Shown: positions 39,986 to 50,254, numbered from the stretch's first letter. The stretch: 64,000 bases of DNA from Chersky-840 sp036511675 (GCA_036511675.1 DATCBU010000113.1:1-64000); one strand, 5' to 3'. Program-made: numbers and translations. Notes: generated from the letters alone by a model not told the origin.

Positions 39986-41035
39986 GTGAGCGACGTGCTG
40001 CCCCAGTCCACCGACGCCACCCCTCGGACCTCCGCACCGACCCAGGGGCGGTTCTCTGCCTGGGTCGAGGTGCTGCGCACCACCAACCCCCCCAAGGGCC
40101 GTCCCCTCGACCCCGTGTCGCGCTGGCTGGTGCTCACCAGGGCCGCGGTGCTCCCCATGACCCTGGTGGCCGGTGCGGTGGCGACGCTTCTGGCGGTGCG
40201 GCGCCACGGGTTCAACACCGGGCTCCTGCTGCTGGCCTTCGCCGGGCTGATCCTGGCCCACTGCGCCAACAACCTCATGAACGACCTGTTCGACGCCGAG
40301 GTGGGCGCCGACACCGCGTCGTACCCCCGTGCCCTGTACGCGCCGCATCCGGTGCTGTCGGGGATGGTGTCGCGGGGCAAGCTGGCGCGCGCCGCGCTGC
40401 TCGTCAACGTCCTCGACCTCGCCATCCTGGTGGTGCTGGCCGTGTACCGGGGCTGGCCCGTGGTGGGCTTCGCTCTGGGGGGATTCCTGCTCTCGGTGGC
40501 CTACACGGCCCCGCCGCTGCGCCTCAAGAAGCGCGGGCTGGGCGAGCCCGACGTCTTTCTGGTGTGGGGCCCGCTCATGGTGGGGGGCACCTACTACGCG
40601 GCGGTGGGCCACCTGCCGTGGGAGATCATCGTGGCGTCGGTCCCCTACGGCCTGCTGTGCACGGCCGTGCTCATGGGCAAGCACATCGACAAGGCGCCCT
40701 TCGACGAGCCCCTCGGGATCCGTACCCTTCCCGTGGTGCTGGGCGAGCGCAGAGCCAGAGCGGCGACCATCGGCATGATGGTCGCCTTCTACCTGACCGT
40801 GGCGGTGTGCGTGGGGGTGCGGGCCCTGCCCTGGCCGGCACTGCTCAGTGTGGCGGCCGTTCCCAAGCTCGTCCAGGCCTGGAAGGCCTTCAGTGTGCCC
40901 AAGCCCGACGCCCCCCCGGCCGGGTTCCCGGTGTGGCCCCTGTGGTTCGCGGCCGTGGCCTTCGTGCACACGCGCCGCGCCGGGTCCCTGCTCGTGCTCG
41001 GCCTCGTCATCGCCGCGGTCGCCAACATCCGCTGA
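39986..41035 (+). CDS. UbiA family prenyltransferase (MenA-like)
   Basis: 349-residue membrane protein with about eight helices. First Asp-rich motif NNLMNDLFDAEVGAD and the second region around MGKHIDKAPFDEPLGIRTLPV match polyprenyl-transferring enzymes; YTAPPLRLKKRGLGE is the loop after helix five. MenA, which prenylates 1,4-dihydroxy-2-naphthoate for menaquinone, is the nearest role, but other aromatic acceptors are possible. GTG 39986 is chosen as the first start near the conserved part. Confidence 0.85.
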   Translation: MSDVLPQSTDATPRTSAPTQGRFSAWVEVLRTTNPPKGRPLDPVSRWLVLTRAAVLPMTLVAGAVATLLAVRRHGFNTGLLLLAFAGLILAHCANNLMNDLFDAEVGADTASYPRALYAPHPVLSGMVSRGKLARAALLVNVLDLAILVVLAVYRGWPVVGFALGGFLLSVAYTAPPLRLKKRGLGEPDVFLVWGPLMVGGTYYAAVGHLPWEIIVASVPYGLLCTAVLMGKHIDKAPFDEPLGIRTLPVVLGERRARAATIGMMVAFYLTVAVCVGVRALPWPALLSVAAVPKLVQAWKAFSVPKPDAPPAGFPVWPLWFAAVAFVHTRRAGSLLVLGLVIAAVANIR

Positions 41036-41038
41036 CCT

Positions 41039-41833
41039 CTAGGTGTTGGTGCCCTGCTGGCGGACGTACTCGGCCGTGCCGGCCAGGAACTTCCCCACGT
41101 CGGCGGCCTTGCTCGACGCTACGTCACCGAACCACGCCGGCACGTAGACCTGCGCCGCGTCGGCGGCCACGCCGGCCAGGATGGTGGTCACCGCCTCGTC
41201 CACGGTGATCGACTCCACCTGGGCGGTGAACGGGTCGTTGTCGGGAAGGGTGAAGAGCTCGGTGTCGACCACGCCGGGGTAGACGACAGTGATCTTGACG
41301 CCGGTGTCCCACAGGTCGATGGCCATGGACTCGGAGAACACCGTCACCGCCGCCTTGGTCGCCGCGTAGGCGGCCTCGCCCGGAGGGCTCAAGGTGGCCG
41401 CCACCGACGAGATGTTCACGATCCGACCCTCGCCGCGCTCGAGCATCTGGGGGAGCAACGCCAGGGTGAGCCGGACCGGGCTCGAGTAGTTGATGTTCAT
41501 CACCGCGTCCACCGTGGCGGCGTCGAGGGCGGTGACGTGGCGGCGCTTGGGGATGCCGGCGTTGTTGACGAGCACGTCGACGCCGCCCAGCTCGGTCATG
41601 GCCGCCACCGCCAGGTCGTCGACGGCGGCCGGGTCGGCCAGGTCCGCCACCCACATCCGTGAGTCGGGCGAATGGTGTCGACAGCGCTCGAGCACCGCCG
41701 CCAGCCGGTCGGTGCGGCGCGCCACCAGGCCCACCGTGGCTCCCGCCCGGGCCAGCGCCTCGGCCAGCCCGGCGCCGATGCCCGACGACGCCCCGGTCAC
41801 GAGCACCCTTTTCCCCGCCACGTCATATGCCAT
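41039..41833 (-). CDS. SDR family oxidoreductase
   Basis: 264 residues; cofactor motif TGASSGIG at 14-21, ARRTDR suggesting NADP(H), NNAG near 91, catalytic Ser in NISSVAAT and Tyr/Lys in YAATKAA. Ends 3 nt after the convergent UbiA gene. Divergent from the DUF1214 gene across a 157-nt gap that probably holds both promoters. Substrate unknown. Confidence 0.93.
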   Translation of the reverse strand: MAYDVAGKRVLVTGASSGIGAGLAEALARAGATVGLVARRTDRLAAVLERCRHHSPDSRMWVADLADPAAVDDLAVAAMTELGGVDVLVNNAGIPKRRHVTALDAATVDAVMNINYSSPVRLTLALLPQMLERGEGRIVNISSVAATLSPPGEAAYAATKAAVTVFSESMAIDLWDTGVKITVVYPGVVDTELFTLPDNDPFTAQVESITVDEAVTTILAGVAADAAQVYVPAWFGDVASSKAADVGKFLAGTAEYVRQQGTNT

Positions 41834-41990
41834 CCGACACCCCCGTCTCCGAGCCCCGATCTTGGCTCAGATCCCGGTGGTGGTGCACCCGTCCACAGCC
41901 CTCGACCTGTCATGGGAGCTCGTTTCGGTCTGGCCTACGCTGGGATGAAGGAAGTCAGATGATCACGTCACCGCCACCGGAAGGCCTCGC

Positions 41991-43220
41991 ATGAGTTCGT
42001 TCGCCAATCCTGCGTGGCTTCCGTTCTCGGTGAGCGAGGCGGCATCTGCCGGCGATGCCACGAGCCAGTCCCTCGAATCCGGCGAAGCATGGAATCATCT
42101 CCTCGAAGCGATGAAGAGGGTCGGGGAGGTCGTCCTCTCCGACTCCGTCCCCCACGCGCCGGTGGACATGGCATCGGGATTCCGACACCTTCTCGTGCTC
42201 CTGGGTGTCGGGATTGACGAGCTCCTCCGGCGCGGCTTGGACCGCGTCCCGGCCGTCAAGCCGTCGGGAATGGACGCGGCGTACAAGTGGGGCATGGAGT
42301 GCCCCGACTGCATTTACTCGGGGTCAGCCCTCAAGGGAGACGAGACATACCGGCTGTGGGGAACACGAGGATCGGCGCGCTACGTCGGTCTCCAGGTCAT
42401 GTCCGGCATGGCCTCGTCGTTCAACGCCCTGATCGACGACTTCGATCTGGGCCCCGCCGGTGAATTCGAGATCACGCTCTCGGCCGAGCCCCAGGCCGGG
42501 AACTGGATTCCGCTCGACGAGCACGCCACCATGCTCGTCATCCGCCACTTCTTCTACGACTGGGAGCGCGAAGTTCCCGCCACCGTGTCGATCGAACCCC
42601 TGTCGGGGCACGCACTGTCGATCGAACCCACGCCGGTTGACCCGAGGACCGCCCTGGCCCGCCAGGTGATCGCCTTGGGTGACTTCGTGGAAGAAAACCT
42701 GCGATTCTTCATGGACCTGGCTCATCCCGAGGTCCCCAATTCGTTCCTGCCTCCGTTCGACGGCTCCTCGATGGGTGCAGCAGCCGAGAATCGGCCCGTG
42801 ATCGGCTCGTGGAAGTTGGCGCCCGACGAGGCACTGATCATCGAAGGGACCCCGCCCGAGGGCGTCTATTGGAGCTACTCGTTGGGCAACACGTGGTGGG
42901 AGACGATCGATTACGGCAACCGCCAGTCGAGCCTCAACGGTCACCAGGCGGTCCTCGACGACGACGGCCAGGTGCGCGTCGTGGTCGCTCACCAGGACCC
43001 GGGCGTGCCCAATTGGCTGGACACGGCCGGTCACAGCGAAGGAGCGATCATCCTGCGGTGCGTCCGGACCGACACCGCTCCCACGCCGACCACCACGGTG
43101 GTGCCCTTCGATCGACTGCTCGAGGAGTTGCCGGGCTCCACCCGACGAGTGTCTCCACGGGAACGGGCCGAAGTGATCGACGTCCGCCGTCGGGCGGTGA
43201 GTAGGAGGTTCCGGCGTTGA
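41991..43220 (+). CDS. DUF1214-domain protein
   Basis: 409-residue soluble protein. The C-terminal part (ALIIEGTPPEGVYWSYSLGNTWWETIDY and following VVVAHQDPGVPNWLDTAG, in segments) is the DUF1214 pattern; the N-terminal part has DETYRLWGTRGSARYVGLQ. No signal peptide. It is translationally coupled to the downstream sulfotransferase, whose TTG start overlaps its stop. DUF1214 proteins beside sulfotransferase genes are seen in other actinobacteria; role unknown. Confidence 0.85.
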   Translation: MSSFANPAWLPFSVSEAASAGDATSQSLESGEAWNHLLEAMKRVGEVVLSDSVPHAPVDMASGFRHLLVLLGVGIDELLRRGLDRVPAVKPSGMDAAYKWGMECPDCIYSGSALKGDETYRLWGTRGSARYVGLQVMSGMASSFNALIDDFDLGPAGEFEITLSAEPQAGNWIPLDEHATMLVIRHFFYDWEREVPATVSIEPLSGHALSIEPTPVDPRTALARQVIALGDFVEENLRFFMDLAHPEVPNSFLPPFDGSSMGAAAENRPVIGSWKLAPDEALIIEGTPPEGVYWSYSLGNTWWETIDYGNRQSSLNGHQAVLDDDGQVRVVVAHQDPGVPNWLDTAGHSEGAIILRCVRTDTAPTPTTTVVPFDRLLEELPGSTRRVSPRERAEVIDVRRRAVSRRFRR

Positions 43221-44362
43221 GCCTCGATGTCGAGCGCATCGAGCACGACGCCCGGACCGAGACCAACCTCGACGACACCGGTGGAGACCACTACCGCCAG
43301 GGTCTGGAGCGCCTGGTCGAGTCCGTGAACAGCGAAGGCGGCCTCACCGACATGGGTGAGGCCATGCAGCACGCTCGGCTGGTGGCGCTTCTCGCCGCCC
43401 GGCTGCAGGTCGAGGGCACCTACCGGACGCACCCAAACATCGATGACCAAGAGGTCGCCGGACCCCTGTTCGTCATCGGACTACCCCGCACCGGGACCAC
43501 GGCACTCAGCCAGCTGGTGGCGGCCGACCCGCAGTTCCGGTCTCTTCGGATGTGGGAATCAGGCAGTCCCGTCCCTCCCCCAGAGAAGGCGACAGAGCAC
43601 ACCGATCCCCGGATCGCCGCCGCCGAGGGGAACCTGGCGCTGATGAACGAGGCCTTCCCTCTGATGCAGACCATGCACCACATCGAGGCCACGACCGCCA
43701 CCGAGTGCCAGGACCTCATGGGCATGAGCTTTCGGACAGCCCACTTCGACGGCTTCGCTCGGGTGCCCTCCTACATGGAGTGGGTCATCGACACCGACAT
43801 GCGAGAGACCTACCGGTACCACCGGCGGGTGCTTCGTCTGCTGCAGTGGCACTGCCCACCCAGCTTGTGGCACCTGAAGACGCCGGTGCACATGTTTGCC
43901 CTCGACGCTCTGGTGGAGGCCTACCCGAACGCCCGCTTCCTGTGGAGCCATCGCGATCCGGCCCAGGTATTGGGATCAGTATGCAGTCTCATCCACTACA
44001 CGCGTAGTTGGAGCAGTGACCGCGACGACGCCGTCGAACTCGGTGCGGAGGAGTTGGAGAGATGGTGGACGGCCATTCGCCGAGCCATGGATTTCCGCAC
44101 GCGCCTCGGAGATGCGCGGTTCGCGGACATCGCATTCTCCGACCTTCAGTCCGATCCCGTGGCGGCGCTTGCCACAGGCCTGGCACGTATCGGTCTGAGC
44201 TTCGACGAAGAGTCCCGGGTTCCGGTGGAACGGTGGGCGGCGACGCATCAGCCCGGCGCTCACGGTTCGCACTCCTACGACTTGGCGGATTTCGGCCTCG
44301 ATCCCACACGCATCAGAGAGCGGTTCGGCCCGTACTACGCCGCCTTCGACGTCGAGGACTGA
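43217..44362 (+). CDS. Sulfotransferase family protein
   Basis: 381 residues with the PAPS 5'-phosphosulfate loop VIGLPRTGTTALSQL near residue 90 and a 3'-phosphate-binding region (ARFLWSHRDPAQVLGSVCSL) around 235-255. Likely transfers sulfate from PAPS to an unknown hydroxylated acceptor, perhaps a lipid or small metabolite. Translation starts at TTG 43217 with GTAGGAGG upstream at 43201-43208. Confidence 0.9.
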   Translation: MSLDVERIEHDARTETNLDDTGGDHYRQGLERLVESVNSEGGLTDMGEAMQHARLVALLAARLQVEGTYRTHPNIDDQEVAGPLFVIGLPRTGTTALSQLVAADPQFRSLRMWESGSPVPPPEKATEHTDPRIAAAEGNLALMNEAFPLMQTMHHIEATTATECQDLMGMSFRTAHFDGFARVPSYMEWVIDTDMRETYRYHRRVLRLLQWHCPPSLWHLKTPVHMFALDALVEAYPNARFLWSHRDPAQVLGSVCSLIHYTRSWSSDRDDAVELGAEELERWWTAIRRAMDFRTRLGDARFADIAFSDLQSDPVAALATGLARIGLSFDEESRVPVERWAATHQPGAHGSHSYDLADFGLDPTRIRERFGPYYAAFDVED

Positions 44363-44397
44363 GACCTCGATCACATCGTCGAAGGTACTGGTCATCG

Positions 44398-46332
44398 TCA
44401 CCCGTGAGGAATCACCTGGTCGACAGCCGTCCGTGGCCCGGAATGGGACCCGGTACCCTGCACCTGCACTGCGGGCACGCTGCCCGATCGTTGGATGACG
44501 CCGGCGTCGTCGCCGAGATACGAGGCAACGACTCGTGCATCGGACAGGACGGCGGACGGCGATCCCCGCGTGATCACCCGTCCGAGGTCCAGAGCGATGA
44601 TCTCGTCGGACACGGCACTGATGAGCGGCATGTCGTGCTCGATGATCACGATCGAGCACTGCGTGGCACGCTGCATGTCCTTCAGCAAGGGGCCCAGCGC
44701 CTCGGTCTCTCGCTGGGCGACACCCGATGACGGCTCGTCGAGTAGCAACACCCTCGGGTTGTGGGCGATGGCCATGGTCAGGTCGACGATGCGCCGCACA
44801 CCCGTAGAGAGCTCGGAGACGAACTTGTCCCGATAGGACTGCAGGTGCATCAACTCGATGAGCTCCCCCACCCGCCCGGCGACCTGACGTTCGGACTGCT
44901 GGATCGCCGGGAGGTCGAGCAGCGCCGCCAGATGGTCCCGCATGGCGATGTGCCGTTCGAGACCCATGGCGATGTTCTCCGAGACGGTGAGGGACGGGAA
45001 GATGCGAGCGTCCTGGAAGGACCGCCCCAGGCCGGCCGCCGACCGGCGGCTCGCCGACCAGGTGCCGATGTCGACGCCTCCCAGCTCGATCCGACCGTGG
45101 TCGACGGGAAGCACCCCGGAGATGAGGTCCAAGACAGTTGTCTTGCCGGCCCCGTTGGGGCCGATGAGGCCCAGCGTCTCACCACGACGCAGATCGAACG
45201 TGACCTCGTCGACGGCGACGATCCCGCCGAAGCGCTTGGTGAGGTCGCGGCTGGCCAGCACGACGGGTTGCGACGCCAGTGGATCGGCTCCGTTGTCCGG
45301 GGAGATGGGGCCGCTGAGCCGCACCGGGGGGGCGGTGGAGCCGTTGCTGACCGATCCTTCGAGGAAGACCGATCGCAGGAGGTCACCGCGCGCCAGGAGC
45401 TCGGTGGCTGCCCCTTCGAACCGGATCTCGCCCTTCTCCATGAAGTAGGCGCGTTGTGCGATGGTCAGCGCCACGTTGACCGACTGCTCCACCAGAATGA
45501 CCGGGCATCCCTCGGCGTGGATAGTCCTGACGATCTCCAGGAGCTGCTCGACGACGGCGGGGGCCAGGCCCAGAGACAGCTCGTCGATGATCAGCAGGCG
45601 GGGCTTGGCCACGAATGCCATGCCCAGGCCGAGCTGCTGCTGTTCGCCGCCGGAAAGGTTCCCCCCCATCTGGTGCCAGCGTTCTCTCAGACGCGGGAAC
45701 AACTCCAGGACCCGTTCCGTGCGGGCGTGGACGGCGGCGGCGTCTTCCTTGGCGAACAGCCACGCCGCAACTTTGAAGTGCTCGGCGACGGTGAGCGTGG
45801 GGAACACCGCCCGGCCCCCCGGCACCTGCACGATGCCCAACCTGGCGCGCTCGACCGGACCGGCGCGGGTGATGTCTCGACCGTCGAAGACGATCGAGCC
45901 GTCGACCGCCTCGACCAGTCCGGACACCGCCTTCAACAGCGTGGACTTCCCGGCCCCGTTCGTGCCCAAGAGGGCGACGATCTCGCCCTGGCGGATCTCT
46001 ATGTCGACCCCGAACAGCACCCGCACCTTGTCGTAGGCGACGTGCACGCCCCGGCACACGAGGAGCGGTGCTCCTCCCGAGGGCGGGGCCGGCGGCATCG
46101 GGGCCGCCACGGTGACCGGCAGCGGAGGCAGGCTGGGGACGAACAGCGCCGGCGTGGCGACATCGGTGGGTGCCGGAGGCGGAAACGGTCCCGGGACGAC
46201 CGGCGGCGCCTGGGTGGGGGCGTATGCATGGGCCGAGTCGTCGCCTCTCGAGGCGAGCCAGTGGCGGACGTCGAAGACGAGCCCGATCACCACCACCACC
46301 ACGGCTCCGCACCAGAGGACGACGGTGATCAC
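44398..46332 (-). CDS. Fused LivF-LivG-type ABC ATPase with N-terminal membrane segment
   Basis: 644 residues: one transmembrane helix (1-20), about 65 Pro-rich residues, a LivF-type ATPase (Walker A GTNGAGKST at 123-131, signature LSGGEQQQ, Walker B LLIIDELSLGLAP) and a LivG-type ATPase (Walker A GPNGAGKTT, Walker B VLLLDEPSSGV). The second signature is LSTGVRRIVD rather than LSGGQ. It energises the branched-chain/hydrophobic amino-acid-type importer encoded by the two upstream genes. GTG 46332 overlaps the permease stop (GTGA). Confidence 0.93.
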   Translation of the reverse strand: MITVVLWCGAVVVVVIGLVFDVRHWLASRGDDSAHAYAPTQAPPVVPGPFPPPAPTDVATPALFVPSLPPLPVTVAAPMPPAPPSGGAPLLVCRGVHVAYDKVRVLFGVDIEIRQGEIVALLGTNGAGKSTLLKAVSGLVEAVDGSIVFDGRDITRAGPVERARLGIVQVPGGRAVFPTLTVAEHFKVAAWLFAKEDAAAVHARTERVLELFPRLRERWHQMGGNLSGGEQQQLGLGMAFVAKPRLLIIDELSLGLAPAVVEQLLEIVRTIHAEGCPVILVEQSVNVALTIAQRAYFMEKGEIRFEGAATELLARGDLLRSVFLEGSVSNGSTAPPVRLSGPISPDNGADPLASQPVVLASRDLTKRFGGIVAVDEVTFDLRRGETLGLIGPNGAGKTTVLDLISGVLPVDHGRIELGGVDIGTWSASRRSAAGLGRSFQDARIFPSLTVSENIAMGLERHIAMRDHLAALLDLPAIQQSERQVAGRVGELIELMHLQSYRDKFVSELSTGVRRIVDLTMAIAHNPRVLLLDEPSSGVAQRETEALGPLLKDMQRATQCSIVIIEHDMPLISAVSDEIIALDLGRVITRGSPSAVLSDARVVASYLGDDAGVIQRSGSVPAVQVQGTGSHSGPRTAVDQVIPHG

Positions 46333-48596
46333 GGCACGGCCGCACCGTGCGGAGAGGGCGGCTGCGGCAACGGGCCGGGGTCAGCCGTGGACGCCACGCC
46401 GGCGAGGGCGGTGTGAGCCGATGGCGCCGGGGTGAGAGACGAGGGCACGGGGACAGGCTCTGCGCTCGTCGCCGGGTCCGCCACCAGCGCCGAAACCACG
46501 ATCCCCCGGCGCTTCGCCACCCACCGCAGCCAGTCGTCGCGCTTCTGCATCCCCAGCTCGGCCGACCCGCCCGGGTTGAAATAGGCGTTGATGAGCAGGA
46601 CCGGGCCCGTCAGCAGGAGCGGCAGCGTGGTCTCGATCGTGGTGGAGTGGAACAGGTCGTAGACCCGAGGGCCGAACACCACCGCCGACTCGATGCCCAT
46701 GGCACCCACCACGGCCCAAGGCACCGAGCTGACGCCGGCAATGGCGACGGCGAGGAAGATGGTGAGGCTGGCCTGAGGCTCGTAGGTCCCGGGCACGACG
46801 TTCTGCTGGGCGTAGGCGAAGAGCACCCCGGCCAGGCCGGCGATCCCACCCGAGATGGCGAACGCCGCCAGCCGGGTGCGCGGAGGGTTGACGGCGAAGG
46901 CCGCCGCGGCGCGCTCGTTATCGCGCAAGGCGATCAATACCCGTCCGGACCGGTTCCGGCGGAAGGCGAGGGCCGCCACCATGACCAGGGCCAGGAAGGC
47001 GAGACAGACGTAGTAGTAAGCCCGATCACCCGACAGATCGATGCGGCCGTACAGCACGGGGCGGCTGAGGTGCGCGGACAGACCTGACGGCAGGATGTGC
47101 GCGCCGATCCAGTAGTGCCCGTTGAGAAGGTAGTTCGGCACGGCGTAGCCGACGGCAAGGGTGGTGACGGCGAGATAGAGACCCTGGATGCGCAGCGACG
47201 GCAGGCCGACGATCACCGCAGCGACGACTCCGGTGAGGATGCCCACGCCCAATGCAGCGAAGAAGTCGATGTCGTGGTTGGCGACGAGGCCCCCGGCGAC
47301 GCCTGCCGACGCACCCACGAGGCCGAACTGACCAAGGCTGATCTGCCCGGCCCACCCCGTGAGCACGACCAGGGACACCGCCACCATTCCGTAGAGGGGG
47401 AGCAGGACTAGGTACGAGACGTTGTCGACGCCCAGGATGTAGGGCAGGGCGATCATCAGGCCGGCACCGAGGACGACCATGCCCCACCGGGCCGATGCGA
47501 CTTCGGGGAGCTTGCGCAGCTCGGCGGGGATGGGTCGATACTGCTTGACCGTCTGCCACCGGCCTTCGCCAGCGTCCAGGGCGCGTGCCGTCCGGCGGGG
47601 CTGGGTGAGCAGCGCCCCCAAGATGACGAGCACCATGATCGGCGAGGAGATGCTGTTGTCCCCGGAGCTGATGATCGTGGCGGTGATGAGCACACCGATG
47701 CCCATGCCCGCTGCCAGCGCCACCCCGAACCGCTCCATGCGGGACACCACGGCGGCGGCCAGGGCATAGAGCAGGGTGTCGAGGCCCAACGTGGCGTCGT
47801 TCGGCGTCCCGATGAGCGGCGCCTGCACATAGATCGCCAACGCCGCCAGCAGGCCCGCCAGCGCCCAGGCTGCGGCGGCGACCCGGCGGACCGGGATGCC
47901 CAAGAGGAGCGCCCGGTCGGCATTCTCGGCCGAGGCGCGCAGGGCGATGCCGAGTCTCGTCCGGCGCAGGAACACGGCGAGGCCGACGGTCACCACGGCG
48001 ACCGTAAGAAATGCGGCGATCTCGTTCCCGGTGAGCAACGGCTGACCGCGGCTCGTGTGCCACACCAGGTGCTGCCACGGCGTCGTGACCGTGGTCCCTT
48101 GGTTGGTGGCCTTCTGGCCCAGCCAGACGGGAATGAAGAACGCGAGGACAGCGAAGCTCTGCGCCACGGCGATGGTCATGACCGTGGCGATCAGCCGGGG
48201 CACCGCGTCGAACCGGCGCATGACCACGTGGGCGACCAGACCCAGGACCGGCCCCCCCACCACCACGATCGGAAGGACCACCAGGTAGTTGGCGCCGTAC
48301 TCCAGTACGAGCACCAGCGCGATCACGGCGGGAACCGCACCCACTGCACCGGCCGCGAAATTGATGACGCGTGTCGTCCTGTAGATGAGGACGATCCCGA
48401 CGCCGATGATGCCGTACAGCGAGCCCAGCGCCAGCCCGGAGACGAAGTCGGGAGCCGAGAGCCCGAAGATGAGCTCGACGACGGCGACGAATACGGCGAT
48501 GGCTGTCAGCCAGCGCCCGGCCCTCGCCGGCCAGCTCGGTCCTCGGGCCGCCTCCACCACGGGGGCGAGCGACTGGGGAAGCAGTGAGGACCTCAC
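46329..48596 (-). CDS. Fused LivH-LivM-type ABC permease
   Basis: 755-residue membrane protein combining two permeases. Residues about 35-325 are LivH-like (GLALGSLYGIIGVGIVLIYRTTRVINFAAG in pieces), and from about 385 a LivM-like domain (GWAGQISLGQFGLVGASAG, DNERAAAAFAVNP). Substrate family is branched-chain amino acids or related hydrophobic acids and amides. The start overlaps the end of the binding-protein gene (ATGA). Confidence 0.93.
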   Translation of the reverse strand: MRSSLLPQSLAPVVEAARGPSWPARAGRWLTAIAVFVAVVELIFGLSAPDFVSGLALGSLYGIIGVGIVLIYRTTRVINFAAGAVGAVPAVIALVLVLEYGANYLVVLPIVVVGGPVLGLVAHVVMRRFDAVPRLIATVMTIAVAQSFAVLAFFIPVWLGQKATNQGTTVTTPWQHLVWHTSRGQPLLTGNEIAAFLTVAVVTVGLAVFLRRTRLGIALRASAENADRALLLGIPVRRVAAAAWALAGLLAALAIYVQAPLIGTPNDATLGLDTLLYALAAAVVSRMERFGVALAAGMGIGVLITATIISSGDNSISSPIMVLVILGALLTQPRRTARALDAGEGRWQTVKQYRPIPAELRKLPEVASARWGMVVLGAGLMIALPYILGVDNVSYLVLLPLYGMVAVSLVVLTGWAGQISLGQFGLVGASAGVAGGLVANHDIDFFAALGVGILTGVVAAVIVGLPSLRIQGLYLAVTTLAVGYAVPNYLLNGHYWIGAHILPSGLSAHLSRPVLYGRIDLSGDRAYYYVCLAFLALVMVAALAFRRNRSGRVLIALRDNERAAAAFAVNPPRTRLAAFAISGGIAGLAGVLFAYAQQNVVPGTYEPQASLTIFLAVAIAGVSSVPWAVVGAMGIESAVVFGPRVYDLFHSTTIETTLPLLLTGPVLLINAYFNPGGSAELGMQKRDDWLRWVAKRRGIVVSALVADPATSAEPVPVPSSLTPAPSAHTALAGVASTADPGPLPQPPSPHGAAVP

Positions 48597-50254
48597 GAAG
48601 ATCGGGTCTTGGGGATCGGCGGCTCAGACCGCGTGGGGAAGCTCTGAGGCAAGAATCTCGAGCCCTCCATGTCCACGAATGTGCCCGGCTTGTTGTTGTA
48701 GGTCGAGGGCGTGGCCTTGGACCAGTAGACGACGGCGGCGTCGATCGTCCAGTCGTAGCTGCCCTTGGAGAACCCGAATTCGGCGTGGCCGGTCGTCCCT
48801 CCTCCGATCGTCCCCATCGAGGGGGCGGCCGCCGCCATTCTCGCCGGGCTGAGATCGGGGCCGGTGTTCTCAATGAGGCTTGCCAGCATGTTCCACAGCT
48901 CCCAGGCGCCGCTGGCCACATACGGCTTCATCGGCAGGTTCGTCCCTCCGCCGAGTCTGTACGCGATCGGGCCGGGCTCTTTGGAGGGCGGGGGAAGTGA
49001 GGGGGCCGACGTGATGCCGAAGGCGTCGTCGAACTCACAGCCCGCCTGATATTGCGGACAGGCGAGCGATGACTGGGTCGCGGTGGACTCGAAGTTCTGC
49101 GCCACGGCATCGACGCCCATGCCCTGCACATCGGCGAGAACGTTCTCCGGGTAGTAGTTGTGCTGCTGTTCGCCGGAGTACAGAAGCTCAGGGGCGACGG
49201 GGTCACAGAGGCAGACCACGTCCGTCGCAGGATCGCTCGGCGTGTCCATGGCGGAGACCCCGGCGTTGATCTGCTGCGCAGCCGTGCTGATGTCCTGTGA
49301 ATAGAAGTAGTGGTGCTGCGCGACGCTCCCTCCGTCACCGCAGTCGCGGTTGAGCGCGGGGACGAGGACATTGGTGACGGTATCCTCGTTGTCGGGGTCG
49401 TTGGTGGAGATCACCCCCAGAATCCGCTTCTGGCCGTTGAAGTTCTGAGCCGCGTTCTTGTCCGGGGCGAAGCTCACCGTCCGGTCGCTGTTCTTGCTCG
49501 TCAGCTGATTGCACCAGAACTTGGCGAAGCCCTGCTCGATGTTGGTCGAGCTCTCCCCCGGTGACCAGAAGTACGGGGCGTTGGCCTGGGCGAAGGCAGT
49601 GCTGAAGCCGACTCCACCGAGGGAGATCGTGTGGTCCTGCGCCAGGCGGGCGAAGCACACCGAACAGAGTGTGGTGCCCCAGGCGACGGCGTAGGGATGG
49701 TAGGTCTGGACGATGGTGTCCATCTCGGCCAGCAGGCAGCCCGTGTCCGGCGGCACGGTTTGACAGGTGCTGTTGTACGTCACGATCTTGAGTTTGCGTC
49801 CCCACAGCACATAGTGGGAGTTGACAAAATTCTGAAATGCCGCGTTCACCTGTTGCGTCTGGGCGTAATCGACGTAGAGCCCCTCTCCCCGGAGGATGGT
49901 GTCCACGATCCCGCCGGCGTCGGCGTAGTAGTTGACCACGGTGATGGTCTTGCTCGTGACCCCCTGGGAGGAGCTACCCCCGTTGTCGTAGCTCCCGCCG
50001 ATCGTCCCCGGCGTGCAAGGGGGGGCGTAGTAGTCGATCGACGTCGAGAACTCACGGCCACCGACGCAGTGAGTCCGGCTACCAGTTCCTCCCGTCGTTC
50101 CCGAGAAGCCGACCGCAGGGCTCGCCCCGGCGGAGCTCGAGGCCGAGGGCCCTTGCGCGGGGGAGGTCGAGGGGAAGAGCACGATGATGAGCACCTGCGC
50201 CGCGATGAGGACGGCCAAGGGAAGGTAGCCTCGAACGAGCCGCCTGACCTTCAT
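48593..50254 (-). CDS. ABC transporter substrate-binding protein, branched-chain type
   Basis: 553 residues from ATG 50254, with one N-terminal hydrophobic helix (about 9-30) acting as signal or anchor, then an extracellular periplasmic-binding fold type I (AWGTTLCSVCFARLAQDHTISLGGVGFS region; GVISTNDPDNEDTV). Many cysteines occur in pairs, suggesting disulfides, consistent with the VKOR system in this genome. First gene of a three-gene operon with the fused permease and fused ATPase. Ligand unknown. Confidence 0.88.
   Translation of the reverse strand: MKVRRLVRGYLPLAVLIAAQVLIIVLFPSTSPAQGPSASSSAGASPAVGFSGTTGGTGSRTHCVGGREFSTSIDYYAPPCTPGTIGGSYDNGGSSSQGVTSKTITVVNYYADAGGIVDTILRGEGLYVDYAQTQQVNAAFQNFVNSHYVLWGRKLKIVTYNSTCQTVPPDTGCLLAEMDTIVQTYHPYAVAWGTTLCSVCFARLAQDHTISLGGVGFSTAFAQANAPYFWSPGESSTNIEQGFAKFWCNQLTSKNSDRTVSFAPDKNAAQNFNGQKRILGVISTNDPDNEDTVTNVLVPALNRDCGDGGSVAQHHYFYSQDISTAAQQINAGVSAMDTPSDPATDVVCLCDPVAPELLYSGEQQHNYYPENVLADVQGMGVDAVAQNFESTATQSSLACPQYQAGCEFDDAFGITSAPSLPPPSKEPGPIAYRLGGGTNLPMKPYVASGAWELWNMLASLIENTGPDLSPARMAAAAPSMGTIGGGTTGHAEFGFSKGSYDWTIDAAVVYWSKATPSTYNNKPGTFVDMEGSRFLPQSFPTRSEPPIPKTRSS

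Noticed and set aside
44761..46416. 551-codon plus-strand frame over the fused ATPase, and 47026-48921 minus in another frame of the permease
   Set aside because: Both are shadows of genes with clear ABC transporter motifs.
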